The notes beneath the pieces were generated by a model that saw only the letters and a list, made by a program, of their open reading frames with translations, had not been told where the DNA came from and ran no database searches. The translations under genes and the position numbers were made by a program. DNA of 64,000 nt, taken from Grimontia hollisae CIP 101886 (lineage in GTDB: Bacteria; Pseudomonadota; Gammaproteobacteria; Enterobacterales; Vibrionaceae). The stretch covers positions 372,001-436,000 of the forward strand of contig NZ_ADAQ01000012.1 in assembly GCF_000176515.1 (NCBI RefSeq), in the 5' to 3' direction. Below, one piece after another: positions 54,977-63,323 of the stretch. Each line of letters opens with the position of its first letter. The stretch's first letter is position 1.

Positions 54977-55570
54977 AATCTGTTGTTTTCCTTTTTATCC
55001 CGAAAGAAGGGGGGTGTGTAAGGGGCGTTTACTTGGTTTTTACCGACCTTAGCAAAATACACGAAAAATGACACTGAGCGATAACGCTCATTTGCCGGGG
55101 ATGCCTCAAAACGGTTTCAATCGCAGTGACTTTTTTGGGAAGAAGGTGTATTTGATTCTATTGAATAATGTGTGAGCAAATAAGTGTGACAAGATTAAGT
55201 ATTAGTCAAAACCAGGATGAATTATGAGCAATTATTCATTTGCTAATATTATTTTCATTTTCAAAAATAGATTTCAATCAATTAAATGATGGGAAAGTTA
55301 TTAATTTGTCCACCTATTTATCAAATCAATTAGTCTAATCACAGAACATATCACCGGAACCCTAATTCTCTTGAACTCCCTTTATAGCAATGAAAATATG
55401 CATATTAAAGTGTCTGCATTTAATGTAGATCTTCCTATAACTATTGTTAAATTAATGTTTTTTATCATTGGGTTAGAGGCTCTGGTTTTTCGCTTGATGA
55501 CCGCTGTCTCAATGCCTTTATGAATTTTTTTTGAAATGATTTCATTTTGCAGTATCAGATGAGGGTCTAG
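54977..55570. promoter_or_regulatory. AT-rich intergenic region upstream of dcuC
   Basis: About 590 bases between divergent genes, strongly AT-rich from 55200 to 55550. It should contain the dcuC promoter. A TGTGAGCAAATAAGTGTGACA stretch near 55170 looks somewhat like a CRP/FNR-class site but is not symmetrical enough to call. No protein frame is supported. Confidence 0.45.
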
Positions 55571-56932
55571 ATGGTTACTTTTCTTGCCTTGCCAATAATA
55601 TTTGGCGTTGGTTATTTCATTGTAAAGAAATATAACACCCAGGCGGTTTTATTTCTTGCTGGCTTGTTAATGATTGCATTGGGTGTGATGGACGGTGCCA
55701 CCGACTTTATTCCCAATGGAGGCAAGCCTACCGGTTCACTGATTGTTGATTTCTTTGAAGTCATCAAAGTCCTTTCTTCTTCCACACTGGCGAAGCTGGG
55801 CCTGATCATCATGGCGGTTGGCGGCTTTTCCAAATACATGGGTCATATTGGTGCTGCCAATGCCATGGTCCAAATCGCCACCAAGCCTCTTTCCCATATT
55901 AAAAACCCTTACTTGGTATTGGCGATGGCCTACATCATTGGCCAGTTGATCAACATCTTTATCCCGAGTGCAACGGGGCTGGCACTGTTGCTGTTGGTGG
56001 CAATGTATCCTGTGCTGGTAGGCGTAGGTTGTAACCCGGCAGCCGCCGCTGCAGTTGTGGCAACCACGGGCTGTCTGGACTTGGGCCCAGCCTCTTCTGC
56101 GGCAAACAAAGCAGCAGAGGTTTCAGGCGTTGATGTGGCAACCTACTTTGCAAGCTACCAGTTACCGGTCGCTATTGTGTCCATGATTGTGATTGCGGTG
56201 TTGCACTTCTTCAGCCAGCGTTATTTTGACAAGAAAGACGCGGAAAAAGGTGTTAGCCACGAATTTAACATTGACGCCAAAGAGCAGCGTGATGCGCCAA
56301 CATGGTTTGCCATCCTGCCAGTTCTGCCGCTGATGTTGTTACTGGTCTTCAGTAAGTTTGCGATTACCAGTGTGCGCATGGATGTGGTGACGGCCATGTT
56401 CATCGCCCTGTTTGTTGCTATGGTGGCGGATTTCATTTACACCCGAGACGGTAAGCAGGTTGCAGCGTCACTGAAAGTGTATCTGGAAGGCATGGGCAAT
56501 GTTTTCTCCAGCGTAGTAAGCCTGATTATCTCTGCGCAAGTGTTTGTTGTCGGCCTGACCACCATCGGCTTTATCGACCTGCTTTTGGGCAGCGCAGCGA
56601 ATCTGGGCTTGGGTTACATGGCGATGGTGCTGATCCTGGTGGGTATTATCGTGGTTGTTACCATGCTCTCAGGCTCGGGTAATGCGTCATTCTTCAGCTT
56701 CTCTAACCTGGCACCGGATGTGGCAGCGCAAGTGGGCACCACTGCTGCACACGTTGCGATGCCTATGCAGCTGGCAGCGGGCATCATGCGCTCTGCATCA
56801 CCGGTAGCGGGCGTGGTGATTGCCTGTGCAGCAACCGCAAACGTCTCGCCTATCGAGCTGGCAAAACGCACCATGATCCCAATGTTAGGTGGCCTTGCAA
56901 CCGCATTGGTGTGCTCCCAGTTCCTGGTGTAA
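55571..56932 (+). CDS. dcuC: DcuC-type C4-dicarboxylate transporter
   Basis: A 453-residue inner-membrane carrier with about twelve hydrophobic segments and the DcuC-family blocks GGFSKYMGHIGAANAMVQIATKPL, IPSATGLALLLLVAMYPVLVGVGCNPAAAAAVVAT, and SGSGNASFFSFSNLAPD. DcuC mainly exports succinate in fermenting cells. GAGGG precedes the ATG. It is followed after 75 bases, across a strong hairpin, by pepT in the same direction. The conserved family can also carry peptides or other anions, so pairing with pepT leaves substrate open. Confidence 0.88.
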   Translation: MVTFLALPIIFGVGYFIVKKYNTQAVLFLAGLLMIALGVMDGATDFIPNGGKPTGSLIVDFFEVIKVLSSSTLAKLGLIIMAVGGFSKYMGHIGAANAMVQIATKPLSHIKNPYLVLAMAYIIGQLINIFIPSATGLALLLLVAMYPVLVGVGCNPAAAAAVVATTGCLDLGPASSAANKAAEVSGVDVATYFASYQLPVAIVSMIVIAVLHFFSQRYFDKKDAEKGVSHEFNIDAKEQRDAPTWFAILPVLPLMLLLVFSKFAITSVRMDVVTAMFIALFVAMVADFIYTRDGKQVAASLKVYLEGMGNVFSSVVSLIISAQVFVVGLTTIGFIDLLLGSAANLGLGYMAMVLILVGIIVVVTMLSGSGNASFFSFSNLAPDVAAQVGTTAAHVAMPMQLAAGIMRSASPVAGVVIACAATANVSPIELAKRTMIPMLGGLATALVCSQFLV

Positions 56933-56953
56933 TACTGAGCGTTAAGTGATTCT

Positions 56954-56986
56954 CTGAGGCTGCGGGAGTCATACCCGCAGCCTCAG
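56954..56986 (+). repeat. 13-bp perfect hairpin between dcuC and pepT
   Basis: CTGAGGCTGCGGG and CCCGCAGCCTCAG around AGTCATA. With no T-run afterwards it is more likely an RNA stability or processing element than a terminator. Confidence 0.75.
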
Positions 56987-57007
56987 TAATATGAAGTGGA
57001 TAGAAAC

Positions 57008-58255
57008 ATGAATATTGTTGATCGTTTTTTGCAATATACCCGCATCAATACCACCACCAGTCGTGAAAAAGGCGCCGCAGGGATCATGCCATCGTCAGAG
57101 GGGCAGATGACACTGGCGCGCCTGCTGAAAGGTGAACTGGAAGCACTGGGCCTGGTAGACATTGAGCTGCGCGATAACGCCATTCTGACCGCGACCTTGC
57201 CGTCAAACCTGCCCAAAGGGCAGAAAGAGCAGGTGAAAACCGTCTCTTTCTTTGCCCACCTGGATACCAGCGCCGAGCAAACCAATGACACCAAAGCACA
57301 GATCGTCAGTTACCAAGGGGGTGACATCTGCCTGAACAAAGAGCTGGGCATTACCCTGAAACTGGCGGAGTTCCCAGAGCTTGCCAATTATGTGGGCGAC
57401 GACATTCTGGTGACAGATGGTACCAGTCTGCTGGGCGCGGATGACAAAGCCGCCATTGCCGCGATCATGGATGCGTTGAGCTTTCTGGTTGCCAACCCAC
57501 AAATCCCACATGGCGACGTGAAAGTGGCTTTCCTGCCGGATGAGGAACAAGGCCTTCGTGGTGCGAAAGCCTTTGATGTAGACGCATTCGGTGCCGACTT
57601 TGGTTATACGCTTGATTGCTGCGGCATTGGCGAATTCGTGCATGAAAACTGGAACGCGGGTGATGTGGTGATTACGTTCACCGGTCAGTCTGCACACCCT
57701 ATGTCAGCCAAAGGCAAACTGAAAAACTCGCTGCTGATGGCGCACAAGTTCATCAGCATGCTGCCGGAAGGTGAGGCACCGCAATACACCGAAGGAACAG
57801 AAGGCTATTACTGGGTGAAAGAGATGTCGGGCAACAGTGCGAAAACTGTGCTGAAAATGGATGTCCGCGACTTTACTAAAGCCGATTATAAAGCCCGGAT
57901 GGATTTTCTGAAAAACCTTGCTGAAAGCTGCGACACCCTGTGGGGCAAAGGTACGGTGTCTATCTCACTGGCAGACCGCTACCAGAACGTGGCAAACAGT
58001 CTGGAAGGTGACGCAGGCTTCCCGATTGAGATTGCGAAACTGGCTTACGCGCGCAATAACATCGAGATGAAAGCGATTCCAATGCGTGGCGGCTACGACG
58101 GTGCAGTGCTTTCCCAGAAAGGCTTGCCGTGCCCGAATATCTTTACTGGCGCACACAACTTCCATTCTATCTATGAATACCTGCCGGTGAAATCACTCAA
58201 AGCGGCAAGTGCTGTGGTGGTTGACGTGATCAAAATAACGGCCGAGCGTGGGTAA
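57008..58255 (+). CDS. pepT: Peptidase T (tripeptide aminopeptidase)
   Basis: A 415-residue cytosolic zinc peptidase of the M20B family. Start chosen at MNIVDRFLQYTRINTTTS. The zinc and catalytic blocks are present: SFFAHLDTSAE, TDGTSLLGADDKAAIAA, and FLPDEEQGLRGAK. It releases the N-terminal residue from tripeptides. In enteric bacteria pepT is raised in anaerobiosis, which fits its position downstream of dcuC. GTG at 56996 is an alternative start. A clear terminator follows. Confidence 0.95.
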   Translation: MNIVDRFLQYTRINTTTSREKGAAGIMPSSEGQMTLARLLKGELEALGLVDIELRDNAILTATLPSNLPKGQKEQVKTVSFFAHLDTSAEQTNDTKAQIVSYQGGDICLNKELGITLKLAEFPELANYVGDDILVTDGTSLLGADDKAAIAAIMDALSFLVANPQIPHGDVKVAFLPDEEQGLRGAKAFDVDAFGADFGYTLDCCGIGEFVHENWNAGDVVITFTGQSAHPMSAKGKLKNSLLMAHKFISMLPEGEAPQYTEGTEGYYWVKEMSGNSAKTVLKMDVRDFTKADYKARMDFLKNLAESCDTLWGKGTVSISLADRYQNVANSLEGDAGFPIEIAKLAYARNNIEMKAIPMRGGYDGAVLSQKGLPCPNIFTGAHNFHSIYEYLPVKSLKAASAVVVDVIKITAERG

Positions 58256-58273
58256 CGCTATTTTGGGTAGGGG

Positions 58274-58302
58274 AAAGGCGGGCAGGGTTACCCGCCTTTT
58301 TT
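58274..58302 (+). terminator. Terminator of pepT
   Basis: AAAGGCGGG, CAGGGTTA loop, CCCGCCTTT and a T-run. Confidence 0.93.
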
Positions 58303-58477
58303 CGTTTTGTCACTATTTATAACCCGTGTTATTTGCTGGGGCACACGTTTACAAAACGCTCATTTTGACGCCAGAGGGCTGATTAGTCATGGGTTCTTTG
58401 ATCATCTCTCGGTTATGGTCACACCGGTTTTCCAATCTCTCTGCTATGCTGGCGAAAACAATTGCTGGAGTAACACC

Positions 58478-58741
58478 ATGAAAAAAATCAAACATGAGGC
58501 CCAGTTGCTCAAAAAAGCGCTACAGATTGGTGAGCAGTACGCCCGAAAGCGTGGCTTCGCGACATTTGATGAGGGCACATCCAATAAGGTAAAAATTGAA
58601 TGTATTTACCGGTTGTTGGTGGAAGATAAAGTGCTGGTGCCACTGGCTGTGGATAAAGAGGATGGACCAAACATGAAGCACAAACTGGTGCTGTGGATTC
58701 ACAAGCAGCTGCCGGAAGGACATCCTTTACTGCAGGACTGA
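58478..58741 (+). CDS. DUF5062-like small protein
   Basis: An 87-residue soluble protein starting MKKIKHEAQLLKKALQIGEQYARKRGF. The order of a basic helix, KVKIECIYRLLVEDKVLVPL, and a C-terminal MKHKLVLWIHKQLPEGHPLL resembles the DUF5062 family found in Vibrionaceae and relatives. GGAG lies ahead of the ATG; 57 upstream codons of open frame are excluded. Function unknown. Confidence 0.75.
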   Translation: MKKIKHEAQLLKKALQIGEQYARKRGFATFDEGTSNKVKIECIYRLLVEDKVLVPLAVDKEDGPNMKHKLVLWIHKQLPEGHPLLQD

Positions 58742-58802
58742 ACATACGCTGAAGTCCTCCCGTATTAAGGGAAATGTTGGCTTGGAAAAGAGGGAACCGA
58801 CA

Positions 58803-59267
58803 ATGAAGAAAACGGCGCTTATCTATGGTGCGTTAGGGCTTATCCCCTTTGTCGCGTTGGGTATGTTGTTACCATTGTGGCCAGACGTCTGGCAGCATGG
58901 TTTGGTTTATGCCTTTAACAGCTACAGCGCAATGATTCTGGCGTTTCTTTCCGGCGCGGTATGGGGAATGGCGATCAGCGGTGCCGGGGCGGATAAACCA
59001 AGCAATGGGTTAACAGTGGGGATTGTCTTCTCGCTGGTGGCGGTTGGGGCATTGCTGATGCCACTGCCTTATTCGCTGTATATGTTGATTGCTTCCTTTG
59101 CGCTCCTATTCTTGCTGGAAGTGGTGTTGATGTTTAAGGGCGTTTATCCTTTTTGGTATACCATGATGCGCGCATTGTTGACTGCTGTGGTGGTAACCTG
59201 TCACCTGTTCCTGATTTACTGGCTGAATGATATCAGTGTGATGCCAATGTCAGTTTCACCAGCCTAA
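58803..59267 (+). CDS. DUF3429 membrane protein
   Basis: A 154-residue membrane protein with five hydrophobic segments. ALIYGALGLIPFVALGMLLPLW at the start and AYNS-like FNSYSAMILAFLSGAVWGMAISG match the DUF3429 family. The start at 58803 follows GAGGGAA; seven in-frame upstream codons are excluded. Function unknown. It is the last ordinary chromosomal gene before the accessory stretch. Confidence 0.82.
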   Translation: MKKTALIYGALGLIPFVALGMLLPLWPDVWQHGLVYAFNSYSAMILAFLSGAVWGMAISGAGADKPSNGLTVGIVFSLVAVGALLMPLPYSLYMLIASFALLFLLEVVLMFKGVYPFWYTMMRALLTAVVVTCHLFLIYWLNDISVMPMSVSPA

Positions 59268-59289
59268 AAACCACTGGTGCAACATTAGT

Positions 59290-59571
59290 CAGGACTTTAT
59301 CTTTCCCAGTCCCAGAAAAACTGGGGCGCCAGTGAACTATTCCTACTACGTCCACATCATAAAAAAGTGGGCAACGACACTTGGACTTGACGCTGAGCAG
59401 TATAGAACCCACTCCATGCGAAGGACTAAGGCAACGCTGATCTATGCGAGAACAAAAAATATCAGGGCGGTACAGCTACTTTTAGGGCATGTGAAACTTG
59501 ATAACACCATTCGCTATCTCGGTGTCGAGATCGAAGATGCGCTCAAAATTTCCGAAGATACAGATATATAG
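59290..59571 (+). pseudogene. C-terminal remnant of a tyrosine recombinase (integrase)
   Basis: An open frame reads FIFPSPRKTGAPVN, then YRTHSMRRTKATLIY, AVQLLLGHVKLDNTIRYLG, and ends ALKISEDTDI. These are the catalytic boxes of a phage/integron-type tyrosine recombinase: the HxxR box (HSMR), the GH box, and the nucleophile tyrosine. The N-terminal half with the first catalytic arginine is missing and the frame runs into the preceding gene. GTG at 59332 is the only late start. The fragment is inactive as recombinase and marks a past insertion. Confidence 0.78.
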
Positions 59572-59636
59572 AGATGTGGTTGATATAGTCCGTTTTGAAT
59601 AACTTGATTAGCTAAAAGCTGTATAAACGATACAAC

Positions 59637-60182
59637 GTGAAAATTGCCTGTACCTCTTTGGGTTGCAGGCGATTTCTTTCCACTGGAGAAGATGAATTGG
59701 AACTTTCACCCAGCGAGTTGGCTATTCAGAAAAAGGCCTTGGATTTTGCTAAGAACAATCGTACTAGGATTTGCCACAGACTGACCGACACGAGTATCTA
59801 CATTCCAGAGCAGCAGCCAGTTTCTGTGTTTATGAGTGGACCTCCAGGCGCAGGCAAAACTGAGTATTCTAAGGAGTTGGTCGCAGCTTTAACTGAGGAT
59901 GGTGGGCATGTTTTACGCTTAGATCCCGATGATTTAAGGGAGGAGTTTGAAGATTACAATGGTAACAATTCATACTTATTCCAAGCGGCGGTGATTACTC
60001 TTGTTGAACGTGCCATGAATATGATTTTTAAGAATAACCAGAGTTTTCTTCTGGATGGAACGACCCACAGCCTTCACAGCGACGTGAGCAGTTTGTAACC
60101 GTATTTGGATCCAGCGTATACTTTGGAAGTTGTAAGAGAAATCGTAGGTGCTAGCATGCACCAGGAGAAGCGTGATGATTGA
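59637..60182 (+). pseudogene. Zeta-toxin family kinase gene broken by an in-frame stop
   Basis: From GTG 59637 the frame gives 153 residues: a leader with LSPSELAIQKKALDFAKNN, then VSVFMSGPPGAGKTEYSKEL with Walker A GPPGAGKT, then RLDPDDLRE and SFLLDGT, all zeta-toxin landmarks (UDP-sugar kinases of toxin-antitoxin systems). TAA at 60096-60098 ends it, but the same frame continues with PYLDPAYTLEVVREIVGASMHQEKRDD to TGA at 60180-60182, still family-like. So a nonsense mutation, probably with a small internal deletion, inactivates it. No intact antitoxin gene lies directly upstream. Confidence 0.72.
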
Positions 60183-60333
60183 TTCTAAAGCCAACAGTGC
60201 TACCTCACCACTTGCGAGATTTGTTCGCAACGCATCTGTGGGTGATAAAAGCAGGGTTTATAAACGCGTCATTGTCGCAGCGACAGAGTCTCAAAACAAA
60301 ACCATCCAAAAAGCCCATTCTGTTCAGGGATAA
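60175..60333 (+). CDS. Small protein linked to the zeta-toxin remnant, 52 aa
   Basis: MIDSKANSATSPLARFVRNASVG begins a 52-residue basic protein ending IQKAHSVQG. CAGGAGAAG lies at ideal distance before the ATG, and the start overlaps the end of the broken zeta frame. Small SPLARF-type proteins are often found beside zeta toxins, perhaps as antitoxin or partner, but I cannot prove that here. It is also possible that it belonged to a following, now lost gene. Confidence 0.5.
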   Translation: MIDSKANSATSPLARFVRNASVGDKSRVYKRVIVAATESQNKTIQKAHSVQG

Positions 60334-60755
60334 TTTTATTCTGCTTGCCAGTCATGAACTATGATTGGCATACCTAGAGCTTCCAAGCCCAGCAACTCCC
60401 GTAAATAGCTTTTCTGTATCTACATCATTATTGCCTTCTATCATCAGGCTGGTTTGTTCTCGTACGTTCATGCCCCATTTCTTGCTAGCGAAAGATAACG
60501 GCACCCATCTTATCCCGAGAGTTTTCCATAGGTTTTCCAATGCCAAACGTGAAGTGTGTGGAAATACCCCATTTTGTCGTATTTTCTCGGTCGTGATTTT
60601 GTGGCGTATGATGATACTCTATTAAAAACATGTGCTTATGCTAAGTATAAGTGTCCGGCAGATGCGCAAAAAATCCCAAAGTGGGGTGTTTAATTACCCC
60701 ACTTTGGGATCTAATAAATTGTTATATTTTTATTTGAATTCACAGGATTATCATT
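60334..60755. other. Decayed interval with coding-like minus-strand frames
   Basis: Two minus-strand frames look protein-like. One (about 60487-60630) starts MFLIEYHHTPQNHDRENTTK and stops early; the other (60352-60546) contains ASKKWGMNVREQTSLMIEG and ends RYANHSS. A single frameshift would join them. They may be the remains of a cassette gene; no family is recognised. A 15-bp perfect stem lies at 60673-60710. Confidence 0.4.
60673..60710. repeat. 15-bp perfect inverted repeat
   Basis: ATCCCAAAGTGGGGT and ACCCCACTTTGGGAT around an 8-base AT loop, 46 bases before the next gene. No T-run on the plus strand. Confidence 0.75.
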
Positions 60756-61373
60756 ATGCACCAAAAGATTCTTCGATTCAGAGTTTCTCTATCGGGAAGC
60801 AAGCCGGAAATTTGGCGAGAAATCGATGTGCCAGATCATTACAATTTCTGGGAATTGCATGTTGCCATTCAAGATGCAATGGGCTGGCTTGATTACCATT
60901 TGCATGAATTTTCTCCAAGAAAATCTGGTCCGACAAAAGGTAAGAGGATCGGCCTTCCTGAGTCAGAGCATGATGAAAGTACAATTGCAGGTTGGGAACT
61001 TTCAGCAAAAAAATATTTCACATCACTTGGTAATACAATTGATTATATTTATGACTTTGGTGATGGTTGGCATCACGAAATTACTTTAGTTGGTATGTTT
61101 TTAGCGCCGTTAGATTCTACGTATCCTCAATGCTTAGACGGAAAAATGGCTTGTCCACCAGAAGATAGTGGTGGCTTACATGGTTATCAGAGTGTCTTAG
61201 AAATATTGTCAGATCAAAGCCATGATGAATATGCCGATACAGTAGAATGGTTGAAAAACCATGCTAAAAACTATTGGCCATATGATCAGCATGCGTTTAG
61301 TCCTAAAAAAGTAAAATTTTCAGATCCTTATCTACGTTGGTGTAATGCATTTAATCAGCCCTATCAACCTTAA
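60756..61373 (+). CDS. pRiA4b ORF-3-like protein
   Basis: A 205-residue protein. ILRFRVSLSGSKPEIWREIDVPDHYNFWELHVAIQDAMGW at the start, then YIYDFGDGWHHEITLVG, and CLDGKMACPPEDSGGLHGYQSVLEIL are the defining blocks of the plasmid pRiA4b ORF-3 family, common on mobile DNA. Conserved His, Asp and Cys suggest a metal site, but no activity is known. The frame is intact, more AT-rich than the chromosomal genes to its left, and it lies in a run of cassette-like DNA. Confidence 0.88.
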   Translation: MHQKILRFRVSLSGSKPEIWREIDVPDHYNFWELHVAIQDAMGWLDYHLHEFSPRKSGPTKGKRIGLPESEHDESTIAGWELSAKKYFTSLGNTIDYIYDFGDGWHHEITLVGMFLAPLDSTYPQCLDGKMACPPEDSGGLHGYQSVLEILSDQSHDEYADTVEWLKNHAKNYWPYDQHAFSPKKVKFSDPYLRWCNAFNQPYQP

Positions 61374-61837
61374 AAATATAACACATATGAGCCCTTCTCC
61401 GGTCAATAGGCAATAGCATTCTTTTGGCTGCGCCAGCAGCCAATACTCTCGAACAACAAATCTGTCTACTTCGTTCTGTCGCTTTCGCCGTTAAGTCGTC
61501 GCTTACGGCAAACACATATAGAAGGTCTCTTACTGCGGTCTCAGCGCTGCCTGCCAGTCGTGTGACAGGGCCATTAGACATTATTCGGTTAACCCAAGCT
61601 GGCACTATTCAAAAAGAAGGCTAAACAATGGTTTTCCAGTTATCTTCAGGCTCAGGTTGGGTGTAAGCAACTTTGTTGTTCGTTTGGGGGCGCAACAATG
61701 GGGCGGCTAATCAAAGCAAAGGGGCTTGGACAACCGTTGGCACAGCAGGCCATGAGGGCTTAATGCCCAGTGAACTCAGTCAGCAACGTGCTCCTTCTCA
61801 GCACCAGTTAGACGTTCAGCTCACCCCATTGTGCGAC
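61374..61837. other. Non-coding stretch between cassette gene and transposase
   Basis: About 460 bases. No convincing gene. Its right end (61706-61813) has features of an integron attC site. Confidence 0.4.
61706..61813 (+). repeat. Possible integron attC site, weak
   Basis: The right end GTTAGAC (61807-61813) fits the attC core GTTRRRY, and the left end GGCTAATCAAAGCAAAGGGG resembles an attC left arm with one extra base. Internal pairing is poor, so this is tentative. Confidence 0.35.
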
Positions 61838-62958
61838 TTATTCAGGTAAGAACTTCTGTTCATCAAACACGGTTTTATTCCTCAACATAAAGTAAACACA
61901 GCGCCCCAGCTTGTGGGCGAGTGCAGACAAGGCTTTGGCTTTGCTCATGCGTTTTTGTAAACGTGTGAGGTATTTCTTCGCTTTTTCATTGCCACGAAGG
62001 TAAAGGACAGCAGCTTCGGAGAAGGCCCATTTAAGGTGTGCGTTGCCGATCTTATTGCCGCAGGTTCCATATTGCTTTCCCGCGGATTCAGCTTTGCATT
62101 TAATTAAACGGGAATAAGACGCGAACTGCTGAACGGTCGGAAAGCGTTGGATATTGCCGATTTCGTAAAGAATGGTCAGCGCCAGAATACGGCCAATGCC
62201 AGGGACGGTTTGCAGCAGTTGGTAATCCTGCGGGTTATGTTGTTTGGCGTTCTGTTCGATGAAGTGTTCAACGCTCGCAAGTTCTTTGGTGTAAAAGGCA
62301 ATCACGTTCAAATCGAGATCAATGTTGCGGTTAATGGCAGGTTTATCGAATCGGTTGCGGACTTCCTCTCGGGCATACGGATAGCGCAGCTGAAGGTTAG
62401 GCGATGGATGATTGTATTGACTGAAAGTGTTAGAAACATGCGCTTTTAAGTCTGCGCCGTGACGCATGATCTTGGTTCGACGGCGAAGTAAGTCACGGGT
62501 GGCACGCATGGCTTTGGGGTAGACGTAAGCAAGTGGGAAGTTACCGCCCCTGAGAAGAGAAGCAATCTTATAGGAATCAATGCGGTCGTTTTTAGTTTTC
62601 CCGCCGTGAATCGCCTTCATGTAAAGCGCGTGACCAAGTACAAAATCAAAGGCGTAGTCGAGGCATAGGTCACTGACCCAATACCAGCAATGCATGCACT
62701 CGACGCCGACAACAATCTGGTCTTGGTAAGGCGCGATAACATCTAAAAGCGCGTCAGGATTGGCATCGATTTTCTTGTGAAGCAGCTTGTTGCCCGCAGA
62801 ATCGAGGATGCAGACATAAAGAATGCGCGCATGCAGATCGATGCCGCAGTAATAATCATGCTGTTGGTTATAGAATCTCATTGAGTCTTCTCCGTTTGGT
62901 TTCGTCGCCTTCCAGCTTAGCCGGACGGTTAAGTTGGAGGAGAAGGCTCAATGAGTAT
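61814..62958 (-). mobile_element. IS110/IS1111-family insertion sequence, ends approximate
   Basis: Outer limits are taken from the GTTAGAC core on the left and the start of the attC-like arm on the right. A hairpin (CATTGAG-CTTCTCC and GGAGAAGGCTCAATG, 62879-62954) spans the transposase start and the element's probable end, as is usual for structured ends in this group. Confidence 0.6.
61838..62881 (-). CDS. IS110/IS1111-family transposase
   Basis: A 347-residue DEDD transposase. YYCGIDLHARILYVCILD gives the first Asp, VVGVECMHCWYW the Glu, and GGKTKNDRIDSYKIASLL the two further Asp residues of the RuvC-like domain. The C-terminal Transposase_20 part has LLQTVPGIGRILALTILYEIG and FASYSRLIKCKAESAGKQYG with the conserved serine. 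The frame looks complete. The element lies next to an attC-like sequence, the target known for the IS1111-attC subgroup. Exact ends are not resolved. Confidence 0.93.
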   Translation of the reverse strand: MRFYNQQHDYYCGIDLHARILYVCILDSAGNKLLHKKIDANPDALLDVIAPYQDQIVVGVECMHCWYWVSDLCLDYAFDFVLGHALYMKAIHGGKTKNDRIDSYKIASLLRGGNFPLAYVYPKAMRATRDLLRRRTKIMRHGADLKAHVSNTFSQYNHPSPNLQLRYPYAREEVRNRFDKPAINRNIDLDLNVIAFYTKELASVEHFIEQNAKQHNPQDYQLLQTVPGIGRILALTILYEIGNIQRFPTVQQFASYSRLIKCKAESAGKQYGTCGNKIGNAHLKWAFSEAAVLYLRGNEKAKKYLTRLQKRMSKAKALSALAHKLGRCVYFMLRNKTVFDEQKFLPE

Positions 62959-63071
62959 CAAACTGTTTAAGAGTGATTCGCAACGCGTGGCATTTTTATA
63001 ATGCGTTGCGTTTGGTGTTTAAGGTGGTATGCGGCGGCTTCTGTATTGCGTTGCTCACACCTTAACAGGGC
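62959..63071 (+). repeat. Vibrio-type integron attC site (VCR-like)
   Basis: CTGTTTAAGAGTGATTCGCAACGC at the left pairs with GCGTTGCTCACACCTTAACAG at the right apart from a few bulged bases, giving the two arms of an attC hairpin. The interior AACGCGTGGCATTTTT and GCGTTTGGTGTTTAAGGTGGT are typical of Vibrio chromosomal cassette sites. About 113 bases long. The outermost cores (YAAC / GTTR) are altered on both sides, consistent with insertion damage. Confidence 0.75.
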
Positions 63072-63323
63072 TACATGGATTCCCCCGTTCGTCAAACATC
63101 CGCTACACTTTTCGAGTTAGGTTTGGACTGCCGCTCTACATTCGGCCTTTCAGTGGCTCACGCCATGGCCCTGATGACATTGCGCGGTTGCAGTGCCTTA
63201 TTCGTTAGAAGGTATCAATGGTACCCGCCGCATTAACAGGCTCTCTGCAAATGGTCTTCACCTTTCCTCATCAGCTCGCGTCTGCAATGACCCGGTTGGT
63301 GTGTTTCTCTGCGCCGCCTTCGC
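63072..63323. other. Cassette-like non-coding DNA
   Basis: No gene. GTTAGGT at 63115-63121 fits the attC core pattern and GCCTTATTCGTTAGAA near 63194-63210 resembles another attC right end, so one or two further decayed sites may be present. Confidence 0.4.

Noticed and set aside
55160-55200. CRP/FNR-like site upstream of dcuC
   Set aside because: TGTGAGCAAATAAGTGTGACA has two direct half-sites rather than a proper palindrome; too weak to call.
61351-61624. Overlapping frames of 66 and 84 codons on both strands
   Set aside because: No ribosome site, no family features, and cassette-type non-coding DNA on both sides.
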